Below, piece by piece: positions 34,574-44,069 of a stretch of 64,000 bases of DNA. The notes under the pieces were generated by a model. It worked only from the letters and a program-made list of their open reading frames with translations, did not search any database and was not told the origin of the DNA. Each line of letters opens with the position of its first letter. Position 1 is the stretch's first letter. Source of the DNA: Neostapfia colusana (lineage: Eukaryota; Streptophyta; Magnoliopsida; Poales; Poaceae); contig JASWHV010000008.1 in assembly GCA_030760725.1 (NCBI GenBank), positions 59,185,671 through 59,249,670 of the forward strand. The letters run 5' to 3'. Position numbers and translations under genes: made by a program.

Positions 34574-37207
34574 TATAACACCCTCAATTTCACTACCATG
34601 CATTGCATACATTTTTCATGTAGAGAAGCATTTAAAAAGAAGAAGAAATGAAGAAAAGAATATAGAATCTACTAAAATGATAAAAGGAAATAGAAATGGA
34701 AAATGATGAAAATAAAATAGCCAAAATGGGCCACCCCAATTTTCCCCAAATTTACCCCTTCCATAATCTTTCCAATTTTTTCCCAATTTTCCTGATTTTC
34801 TCCAAAATTGCCCTAGGGGGGAATTTCCCCCACATTTGGGGGGAGATTTTCACCCAAATTGGCCGCACCAAATTAGGGGGGAGAAACCCTAATTGGGCAC
34901 ACCCCCCCCCCTTGGCCGCAGACTCTTGGGTTGGTCCCCCACCTCTAGGACTCTTTGGTTAGTCCCCCACCTCTAGGACTCTTTGTTCCCCACCCCTAGG
35001 ACTCTTTTTCCTCCTTATGAATATAACTCCCCCCTAGCCGGCCACCCTCTTTCTTTTTGGCCGCCCCCCTGCTGTCGAGCCGCCCCCTTTCTGCCAAGTC
35101 ACCAAGTTCCCCCCCCCCCCCCTTGCCATAATTTGGCCGCAGTCGAGCCCCGTCACACCTCGCCGTCGCCGGAGAAGAAGCCCCGACGTTCTGCCCTAGC
35201 CGCAGCCCCATAATTATCCACGGAAAATCCTTCGCTGCTGCCATTTCTAGGAGGGAGGCTCTTCCGCAAGGTGGAAGTGAGGTAGGTTTTCACTACCCCT
35301 CTTACGATGTTGCTGCTGTTTCTACGCACCTGTTTTCTTCGCCCCCTTCAAGCAAAAACTTCTGCTTGTGGACAGACCATGTTTTAGTCAAATTTTGACA
35401 GTGGAATTGATCTACATCTTGTGTCAAGATCATCACCACGTCCACACTTGATCCCAGCAACCTTGATCACCATAAAACCCCATGGAAGCCCATTAAAACA
35501 TGCAAGAACACGTACAAACTGGTTTTATAAAACTGCACCATAGGAATTGCATTCATTCACCTCATTGCATCTTGAGTAAAATTTGTGCATGATGATTGAT
35601 TTCTTTAATATTTTGTATGTGCATGGTCATGAGTAGAAGGACAAGCTCAAGAGGTCATCTACGAGGAACTACATCACCAAGACTTCAAGACGCTTGAGCA
35701 ACACGAACCACGTGAGCAAGGCAAGTGCCTCTTGACCATATTGATCCCATGTTTTGAAACTGTTTTGCTTTCGAAAACTTGTATGCTTGAGTCAACTTGA
35801 CGGAACACCCTTTTATAGGAGTTTACTAGTTTTGTTAACCATTCTAGTTGCTGGGAAAGTTGATAAATCGGGTATGGTCATTTTTCCTTTTTGCTACGCT
35901 TAACTTACGGGATACAGGAAGCTGAAATAAAACTCGTTAGCTACTGCACTCATATGAATAAAGATGATGATAACTTGATGATGTTAATGAGCATGGAACC
36001 GGGGAGATCTAGGCAAGCTTGATTCGTGGATGTTTCTGAATGAGATGGTGGTTTACTTGCCGTAGATCTAAGGACTGGTTTATGCAAGCACATGCCAGGA
36101 AAACAGTGCCACCACAAGGCCAAATATGGGAGCGGCTTAGCTGACTAATTAGGTGTGTTGCTAGTTTGTTATGGGCCATTGGATGGTGCGGGGAATGGAT
36201 TCAATGAGGACTGCCCTGGGAACTGCATGGCATAAGAGGGGGCCCGTGGGTGAGAGAATGGAGATTCGAGCCTGGCGGTGAAACCTCAGTGGGTCTGTAC
36301 ATCCTAGTAGCCCCTTTGTAAAGGCTATTTTGTGATCTCTTGGCCATACACCGACGGTTGTGTACTGGTATAATGGAGGTTCTTTCTAGTCGCTGATGGG
36401 TGATGAAATGACGAACTTGTGGGTAAAGTAGTGCCACCTCTGCAGAGTATAAAACTATCATGATAGTTGTGCTTTTGGTCACAAGCACCTGGCCAACTTC
36501 CATGATTAGAGGCAGAACTTGGGATGTTTATTTGGGTATGGTCATTGGGATTGGTTTTGGGACTGTTTTGAGTCATGATAATGAATTTGGTTTCGGTTAT
36601 ATGAAAATGAGGTGGATATGAATATTTATGAGTATGAGATGAACTTGAGAAAGATTATTGGCTTGTTGAAGCATGATAAATGGTGAATTATGATGAAATA
36701 ATGTTGCTGAATTACTTGGTTCTGTTGGGATTAAACTCACCTAGAAATAGTTGCTGTTTTTACCTTGTTTGTGAAATAAAATTTGCTTGCTGCAATGAAC
36801 TTTTTTATTCCCTACCTTGTTGTAAGCTACATGTCATACTTTTCCCGCACTTGTTGAGTACGACATGTACTCATCCTTGCATTCCCATATATATATCATC
36901 TACAGGAGAAGAATATTTTGAGGAACATGTGGAGTACTAGGTGTGTGCAGTACCGTCGACATGCCTGTGGAGTTGAAGATTGGAGCCTGCTGTTTTAGTC
37001 ACTTTCCGCTGTTATTTAGAGTCTTCAGCTTCTAAATAAGTTAGATACTAATGAGTGAGACATTGAGTAAATGTAATAAAGTACTTAAACATTATTCGTG
37101 CATGGTTATATTCTGAATTCAGTTTGTGGAATACATGTGTATGTGTGATGAACATCCTGGGCACACATATGCATTCACTTGGTTCATTTTTGGAACCGGG
37201 TGTCACA
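34574..37207 (+). repeat. Solo LTR H (2634 bp) in D gag
   Basis: TSD GAGGC at 34569-34573 and 37208-37212. Starts TATAACACCCTC (TA where TG is expected) and ends GGGTGTCACA. Close relative of C but without its minisatellite. Dyads: CTCTGCAGAG (36438-36447), CTATCATGATAG (36455-36466), GAGTAC-GACAT-GTACTC (36856-36872). The TATA region near 35018 is degenerate. No gene. A solo LTR, as gag reads through on both sides. Confidence 0.92.
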
Positions 37208-37212
37208 GAGGC

Positions 37213-38015
37213 ATCAAAGCTCTTATCATCCTTTTGACCACTTCATGGCCCGTCCACTTCTTGCATTCGTACACCCGACTCTTATTAATGAGGGTCTTGA
37301 GTCGGTTGTACATCTCTTGAGGGGTCTCACCATCTTCCATGGCAAATCTTCCAAGCTCCCCTTCGATCATCTCAATCTACACTTCCCACATGGAATGGTT
37401 GCCTTCATGTGCAATATTGAGTGTATCCCAAATTTCCTTGGATTGCTCCAACCCGTCCACCTTTTTGAACTCTTTTTGGCTCAAGGACGAGTTGAGCACG
37501 ACCGCCGCTTGGGAATTGCGGTGGATTAGTTGTTCTTGCTCCGGGGTAAGCCCTTCATCATCCATGGGGATATCTACACCTGTACAAACAATATGCCAAA
37601 GTGTAGGATTGAGAGAAACAAGATGCAACTTCATGTTATGCTTCAACATGGTTTAGTTAATGCCATCAAAATGTGGAGGTTTTCCTAAAGGAACAGACAA
37701 GCAGTGGGAATGAGAGTTCAAGCGTTCATAGCTAAAAGGATATCGTGTGTAGTCCTCTTCGGGCTTCTTGAGTTTCTTCTCCTTCTCAAGCCTTCTCCTC
37801 CTCCTTGCGTCGTCTTTTGCTCTTTAAAGAAGGTCCGCAAGGTGCTTCACTTCTTCATCTTCATCATCAGTCTCGATGTTGAAGCAAGGAGGCTTCGGTT
37901 TTGTCCTTGGTGGTGTTGTCGGTCTTGTTGGGCGAAGACTTGAATCCTTGCTCATCGTTGGCGCTGTTCTCGTCGGTGCCGGTGGTGTGGATGATCGACA
38001 AATCTTTCTTACCAT
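37213..38015 (-). pseudogene. D gag, N-terminal part
   Basis: First ATG at 38015 (MVRKICRSSTPPAPTRTA) after the primer site. A proline-rich acidic N-terminus (NIETDDEDEEVKHLADLL) is followed by an in-frame stop near 37824. The frame continues through KPPHFDG and a second stop near 37653 to the copia gag core: MLKHNMKLHLVSLNPTLW, LEQSKEIWDTLNIAHEG. This core forms the particle shell. It resumes at 34568 after solo LTR H. Confidence 0.82.
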
Positions 38016-38061
38016 TTTCCCCCATCTCCTCTCCAAGCGGTTAAGATCTTTGGGAGAGTTA

Positions 38062-38075
38062 GGCTCTGATACCAA
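38062..38075 (-). other. D primer binding site, tRNA-iMet type
   Basis: Plus-strand GGCTCTGATACCAA reads TTGGTATCAGAGCC on minus, five bases from the LTR edge (38081). Confidence 0.93.
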
Positions 38076-38080
38076 TTCAA

Positions 38081-39717
38081 TGTTGCGTAGAGGGGGTGAA
38101 TAGGCGACACACCTGAAATTTGACTTAATAAAAACTAATCAGCAAGCAGAGTGTGGACTATTCCGGCCAGGGGCAGACTAGTCTGGTCACAGGAAAATAG
38201 AATGTCAAAGACAATTTAGGAGTTTTTCACTAATCTACTTAATGAACTATGAAGTATAATAACCTAGCAATCTAGTGATGAAGTTGCACGAATAGTAAAT
38301 AACTTGATCTAGGTGGATCACAAGATTTGAACGAAGAATGCGAAGAACCCTAAAGTGATTTAACGAAGAGTGAAGGAAAAATCAAGAGTAGAAGACACAA
38401 GATTTATCCTGTGGTTCAACATCACCGAGAAGCCTACGTCCACGTTGAGGAGTCCACAAAGGACCTGGTTGCTCTCAACTGTATCCTCACAAAGCCACCA
38501 CAAAGGCCAGCTTGTTCTTCCACTAAATCACGGGAAATCACAAAGTTCCGTGGGTCAACTCATAATCTAAGGCTCCACAAGATACAACTCAAATAGATCA
38601 CGAAACAACACCCAAATCAACTCAAAATAATGAGTCAAAACGAGAGGATCAACCAATAGCTCAAGTCAAGTCACACCCCTCTCCCTTCTCTTCCCAAATG
38701 TCACAAAACTTCAAGATTCACTCTTATTGCTCAAATAAATGAAGAGGAAGGGCTAGGTGGGCTCTTGAAAGTCTATGGTGGTGCTACTGTTCGAGAGAGA
38801 GCCTTAGAGGCCTAGGGGACCTCCTTTTATAGGGGTTTCGATAATTAGCCGTTGCCACCAGAAAAAAGTGCGGACTAGTCCAGCCTGTGGGGACCAACGA
38901 TGTCACTCTTTACCAACCACAAATTCCCCCGCCTCCTTTTGAATTCAAACGGTCACAACACCACAGACTAGTCCGTCCAGAACAGACTAGTCCGATCTCA
39001 CACAAAACCTTTTGTTCCGGTTGAGAACGGACAAGTCTGGTCCACCGGACTAGTCCGGCCTCAATCGGCGGACAAGTCTGACCATCCAAGACTTAGTCCC
39101 AGCAGCCTCCTCCAATTCCGAAACGGACTAGTCTAACCCACAACGGACTAGTCCGAACTCACACGGAACCTTTTGTTCCAGTCAGAAATGAACTAGTCTG
39201 ATTGGGCGGACTAGTCTGGCCCTCTAGGGAAGACTAGTCTGGTCCTTCAGGACTAAGTCCTAGAAGGATTCAGACACACTCACCACAGACTAGTCCTTCC
39301 TCAAACGGACCAGTATAAACTCACACAGAACCTATTGGTCCGCCAAACATCGGATCAATCCGATGTGGCCGGACTAGTCCGGCCTTCCAGCCCGGACAAG
39401 TCCGACCCTGTTCTTAGAGCTGCCTCAACTCTTCTCTCCAACTAACCTAACTTGGACTAAGATATCTTAGATGATTCTCAGCACTTTGACACAATAAACA
39501 CACTTATACTAAAGGGATAAACTCAACGCAAAGAAATTTAAACTTTAAATTCTACTCTTCGATTTTTTCCGCCTTTTCTCTTCTTTTCCCTTTTTGAGTG
39601 CATCCATCTCTGTCCATTATTTAATCACCTGTACTTACACTTGTAATGCTCATTAGTCCCTTAAGTGTTGTCATTAATCATCAAAACCCACGGAGATTTA
39701 GCCAAGATTCACTTTCA
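38081..39717 (-). repeat. D 5' LTR (1637 bp)
   Basis: Plus-strand edges TGTTGCGTAG and CACTTTCA (start TGAAAGTG, end CTACGCAACA on minus). The pre-terminal CCTATTCACCCCCTCT is typical of this copia group. Dense ACTAGTCCG palindromes at 38150-39410. The outer boundary at 39717 is supported because tnpA-like coding sequence begins at once after it. Confidence 0.85.
38150..39410. repeat. Array of about 15 CGGACTAGTCCG-type palindromes in D LTR
   Basis: Two copies near 38155-38190, the rest between 38870 and 39410, as CGGACTAGTCCG, AGACTAGTCTGG, CGGACAAGTCCG and similar variants in non-repetitive spacers. CCGGACTAGTCCGG at about 39029-39060 and 39370-39385 is perfect. Sirevirus LTRs are known (from memory) for repeated CGG-rich palindromic boxes upstream of the TATA region. 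Confidence 0.85.
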
Positions 39718-40460
39718 GGATCACCATTCGTCCACTCGGAGACAGGTGAACAATTTGTATAGTATTAAATATTTGATATTGTCTCCCGATACATAATGAG
39801 TTAACAAATTTTGTAGATCTTGGCACAACTGTTCGTTCGTGGGCCAGGGACACCACATGCAGGTTAACAGTGTCATCGAGACTTTAGTGCGGTTGCACTA
39901 TCCCGTGGTCATCGACGGTGTCCCTGCTTTATCATGGGACGGCTATGCTTGTGTCCCGCACAAGGTGCACAACACCCTTCAGGGGGGCGTGTTGAACGAT
40001 TTTACGGTAATCTTAAATGTTTGCATTTTTGTACTCATTTAAATTGTTATTGCGGATCGATTAAATGTTTGTTTTCTTAAAACTGAGGTACCAGTTAGAG
40101 GACTAGAGCGAGAGCATGATGGAGCACACGACTGTCGTGTTCCACATGAATGCTTGGAAGCTCATGATGCAGGCGTTGTCGTACGCCCGCATCTAGGCGA
40201 TCAACGAGTACAACAAGCGGCATTAACAACAGTAGGGAGCCTTTGGCAACTAAGCTAGAACTATCATTTTTCTAATAAGAAGATTGATCTTTGTTCTCCC
40301 TTGTGAGTGTAGAGTCCCTCTGGTCCTCAAAAGAGAAGAGAAGCTTGAGGTATCGGTATTGAACAGAGGGGGCTGTTCACAAAGCATCCCATGGTGCACT
40401 CCAAGGAGGGGAAAAAGTCTCGAGCGGTATGGAGGGTCCCGGCTTGCCTACTGCTTTGTT
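39718..40460 (+). pseudogene. CACTA1 tnpA-like exons
   Basis: Matches successive exons of the tnpA-like gene of CACTA2. 39720-39757 gives ITIRPLGDR then a donor AG|GTGAAC, against VIIRPVGDK in CACTA2. After an acceptor TTTTGTAG (39823), 39824-40001 includes LVRLHYPVVIDGVPALSWDGY and TLQGGVLNDF, followed by a GTAATC donor. 40090-40225 matches the next exon (EHDGAHDCRVPHE-like frame). 40320-40460 has AVWRVPACLLLCYQST in one frame. Stops and shifts are present. In En/Spm-type elements this product binds subterminal repeats. Confidence 0.65.
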
Positions 40461-41110
40461 ACCAGAGCACTTAGCACTTGTTTTTTATTGATTCCTGGGG
40501 CTAGGCATTCACAGAATCAGTCTATCCGAACTGCAGACGCACTTTTCAGATCAGTGATGACCTCTCCAGCGGAGCTGGGCGTCGGGGCCCTGGATGCGCT
40601 AGCTAGCAATGTAATTAGATTCTGATTAGTTTAAAGCAGCAAGGTTACATGACAATCCGCAATGTAATTAGCATCTAATTAGTGTAAAGCAGCAATTTAA
40701 TTAGCTTCTAATTAGCTTCTGATGCGCTCTGAACAGCGGTCGGCAGCAGCGGGGGGAGCCGGCGGCGTACCTCGACAGTGCAGGGGCGGTGGCGGCGTAC
40801 CTCAACAGTGCGGTCCTCCTCGGTGCATGGCGGCGGCGGCGGCCCTCCACGACGGCAACGGTGACGGTGGTCCATGATATCGAGGCGGCGGCAGTGGACC
40901 TCGGCGCGGCGCGGTCCTCCTCGATGGCGTCGGCGGTGGCCTTCGGCAACAGCGCGGTCCTTCTCGGTGACGGCGGCCCTCGGCGACAGCGCAACGGCGG
41001 TGGAGGTGTGGCGCGGCGGCGGTGGAGGTGCGCCGCGACGGGTGGAGGCGCGGAGTGGCCAAATGAGGAGCTCTGCGCGGAGGGGGCCCTGGGAAATAAA
41101 CACTAATTGA
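40461..41110 (+). other. CACTA1 3' region with GC-rich CGG/GGCGG stretch
   Basis: 40735-41080 is dense in GGCGG and CCTCGG; six frames are partly open only because of composition. 40460-40735 is AT-richer with repeated 'CAATGTAATTAG' words. No gene supported; a captured exon cannot be excluded. Confidence 0.4.
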
Positions 41111-41407
41111 TGACAGTGTACTTGAACAGTCGTCTACATCGCCTTATTGACGACGGTGTAGTTTAACCATCATCTATAATTCTCAGAAAGGCCCAAATTT
41201 TGGCCCATGTTAACGAGGGCCTATATTATCGACAGTGGACCGTTGTCTATAAGGCCCGAGACCTTATAGATGACGGTAATAGGTCAACCGTCGTTAATAA
41301 ATTACTTATTGATGATGGCTAGAATCCACCGTCATCAATATTTTTATTGACGATAGTGCCGTCATCAATAAATTTGGCCGTCGTCAATTGTCGCTTTTCT
41401 TGTAGTG
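41110..41407 (+). repeat. CACTA1 subterminal repeats and 3' terminus
   Basis: Repeated GACGGTGTAGTT, GACGGTAATAGG, ACCGTCATCAAT and AATTTGGCCGTCGTC in both orientations, ending at TTCTTGTAGTG. These are the presumed binding sites for the tnpA-like protein. Confidence 0.75.
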
Positions 41408-41855
41408 CGTGTTTAGTGCTTGCCTGGATTCTAAGAATCGGTTCATGGGGCATTTAACCTGGCTTTACCGTGCCACCACATGCTGAGATGGGGCAGCTTG
41501 GCCAATTAATTAGGTGTATTTTCGACGTACTGTGAGTGTTTGGATGGTGCGGGGAATAGGTGTCTGCTAGATTACCATAGGAACCGCAAGGCTCAAGAGG
41601 GGACCACTACAGCAGAGGTTGGTGCCTCCTGGATGCTGTTAGAGGTGAAACCTCAGTGGGCTCATACTCGTCGAGAATCCCTTTGTAAAGGTCTCGTAGT
41701 GATCTCCTGGCTACACACCTAGGAAGTGTGAACGTGGATCGCGGCCACAGGCAAAATGGAGGTTCTTAGTCCAACTGGCAACGGGGGATGAAATCACTAC
41801 TTGTGGGTAAAGTAGTACAAACTCTGCAGAGTCAAAACTGTCTAGACATCCGTGC
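41408..41855 (+). repeat. LTR I, left visible part (B-family LTR)
   Basis: Aligns with B LTR 16612-17060: GTTTAGTGCTTGCCTGG, GGGGCAGCTTGGCCAATTAA, ACTCTGCAGAGT (41821-41832). The neighbouring dyad reads TGTCTAGACA (41840-41849) instead of TGTCATGACA, still palindromic. CACTA1 cuts it at 41407 and CACTA2 at 41855. Confidence 0.85.
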
Positions 41856-42290
41856 CACTACAGAATCCCCGTCAGCATACGATGGCCAAAACTGTCGTAT
41901 ATAAGGCAAAAGCCGTCGTATATAATCTATATACGACGGATGTGGTTTATATACGACGGTTTGTGGCCATCGTATATATTTTGTCGTATATAAACTTATA
42001 TACGACGGCACCGCCGTATATAAGTTTATATATACGACGACCCGTAATATACGACGGCCTGTTTCGTAGGGAAGGGCTAGTGGCTGGGCCTTTATATACT
42101 ACGGTTCTGGGCCCTAGCTGTCGTATATAAGCTCTTATATACGGTGGTCTGGGTCTAGCCGTCGTATATAATTTAGCCTTATATACGATGGCTGGGCCTA
42201 GCCGTCGTATATAATTTAAGCTTATATATGACGGCCCTGTATAGACACCATCGTATATAATTTATATAGGTCGTCGTATATAAGTTTTTC
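41856..42290. repeat. CACTA2 left subterminal repeats
   Basis: At least 15 copies of TATATACGACGG or its complement CCGTCGTATATA in both orientations, many as back-to-back inverted pairs. 42291-42356 is an AT-rich remainder up to element J. Confidence 0.85.
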
Positions 42291-42356
42291 CATTTTAATA
42301 AAAATAGAAAATGGCTAACCTGGCTCGATGGCCAGCTACACATACACAATTACAAA

Positions 42357-44008
42357 TGTGAGACCTATGTGTTCTGAATACATTAGCTTTGATGATAAAA
42401 ATTTTGAATACTACCAAAACACCTTTTTAACAAGGTCCGACTCTAGGTCCGAGCACCTGCAAGGTCCGACGATAGGTCCGACTTGTTTTTGCTAGCTCCG
42501 GTGCTAGGTCCGACTAGCTTTGGTAAGTTCCGTGCTAGGTCCGACTAAGCTTTAGTAATCTCAGGCGCTAGGTCCGTCTAGGTTTGGTAAGCTCCGGTTG
42601 AAGGTCCGGTTAGCTTTGATAAGGTTCGGAGCTTGATTGCAATGGTTCTGCTTTTAACTTGCAATGTTTCGAACTTGCTTTACTCTTATGAAAAGTTTGC
42701 TTAGTATTATTTTACTAAGTTTTTGGTGTGTTTTGGTGGTTATGGCTGATATCATTTTGCTATGGTTTACAACATGCTTATGTGAGGTGCTCACGTAAGA
42801 TGTTGTAGTTTCGGAACTAACGAGAGTTAAGTCGAGGACTTGTGCTCGGAAGTATTGGTTGTTTATTCATGTGCAGGTGTTGCTTGAGTTCAAGACATGG
42901 ATGGTGACGGGATCCATTGAACTAGTCTTAGGGAGAAGATGAGGTTCAACAACCAAGTTCGGGAGGAATTGTGGTTGAGTTGATCGGGAGGTTGCGCAGT
43001 ATGTTTGAATCAAGAACAATGCATATGAAGGTATCTTGGACGTCGTTGGAAAATGTTTGCACGTGTGCAAGGAGTGCATGGACGTGGCTGCATGGTTCCA
43101 AGGCGTGATGAAGAGATGTGGACGTAAAGAATTGGTCGGAAAGGTCCAACCGACTAGGTTATGGACTCAGGCTGCGGCTGAGTCGTGTTTGACTCAAATA
43201 TGGAAAGTTTTGAGTTGGTTATGATAGGATTTCGTGTGGGTCACAAATTTGAGTTATTTTAGGAATGTGGGATACGTTTCTAAGGTGTTTGGAAGTCTTA
43301 AGATCGCTTCTATCTGCGTATAGAAGAGTCCTAAGCAGTATTGGAAAGTTACAGTTTGAATCCAAGTAGGAGTAGGAGTTCTAGTTTGAGTTGAGTTGGC
43401 CTTCGGGCTGGTTATATAAGCAAGGGAGGCCAGAGCTTGTAGAGCACGACTTTGGGGCTGTTCCTCTTGTGTTTTTATAAACAAAATTCGTATTCTAAAG
43501 GAACTTTTGTGCCTTGTTCGTCCGACTTGTTTCAGACAAGTTTTTCTCGTCGAGCTTCTGTTCAGCACTACCTTGCTTTGGTGGTTTTATCATACCTCGA
43601 GTTTTACAGATCCAATTGATGTGGTTATTTTTGGTTTGTATTCACAACTTGATTATCTATCATCTGTGAAAATTTCACAGTCATTGAATTTGTGGTTTCT
43701 GATCTACACGAGTTTCTTTGCAGTATTCCAGAACTATTTTTCTCGCGTAGGACAGATTGACCTTTGTTCTCGTAACTTGAGTTTCTCTCAATGGATTTTC
43801 ATGATTCTTGTTGTGATGTCTTCGTGACTTGATTCTCTACAATCTATACTAGTTTTGTCACAGTTGAACACGTTTATATTAGTCGCACACACGGTTTCTT
43901 TAACAGATCAGTTTTCTGCTGAGGGGTGTTTTGTTGCTTCCGCTGAAAAGTTTTTATCTACCATTCACCCCCCCTCTGGTAGCTTTACACGTGTACTTTG
44001 ATCCTACA
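42357..44008 (+). repeat. J 5' LTR (1652 bp)
   Basis: Near 42435-42620 it has a diverged tandem array of about 40 bp units (AGGTCCGACTAGCTTTGGTAAG). TATATAAG at 43413. The usual copia CATTCACCCCCCCTCTGG precedes the end. No gene. Confidence 0.92.
43413..43420 (+). promoter_or_regulatory. TATA box of J 5' LTR
   Basis: TATATAAG, conserved in the 3' LTR at 51636. Confidence 0.65.
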
Positions 44009-44009
44009 A

Positions 44010-44023
44010 TTGGTATCAGATCC
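44010..44023 (+). other. J primer binding site
   Basis: TTGGTATCAGATCC one base after the LTR; one mismatch (T for G) from the standard iMet-type TTGGTATCAGAGCC. Confidence 0.88.
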
Positions 44024-44069
44024 AGGTTGCCCTAATCTTTGTGATTTGCATGTGTTTTGACTAATCATC

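Larger units (their letters stand above)
28331..39717 (-). mobile_element. Element D: Sirevirus-like Ty1/copia (reverse), truncated by window
   Basis: Minus-strand order: 5' LTR (39717-38081), primer site, gag, protease, integrase, RT, RNase H. That is copia order. Sirevirus traits: long Gag with a coiled-coil region, CGG-rich palindromes in the LTR, LTR ending CAACA. Solo LTR H interrupts gag. The 3' end (post-pol ORF, 3' LTR) extends to 6203-6817 and beyond the window. Right of its LTR the sequence continues as tnpA-like exon 2 of CACTA1, so D inserted there. Several nonsense and frameshift changes in pol make it non-functional. Confidence 0.88.
39718..41407 (+). mobile_element. CACTA1: 3' part of a CACTA (En/Spm) element
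   Basis: Ends CTTGTAGTG at 41407, the inverted complement of the CACTACAAG terminus. Subterminal repeats with GACGGT/ACCGTC fill 41110-41400. The left end is missing because element D inserted into it; the other half should lie beyond the window. Coding remnants match CACTA2's tnpA-like gene. Confidence 0.82.

Noticed and set aside
40701..41110. Overlapping Arg/Pro/Ala-rich frames on both strands in CACTA1
   Set aside because: Compositional effect of GGCGG/CCTCGG repeats; no conserved domain.
41856..42290. Regularly repeated short motifs resembling a CRISPR array
   Set aside because: Motifs occur in both orientations with irregular spacing at CACTA ends in a plant context; they are subterminal repeats.
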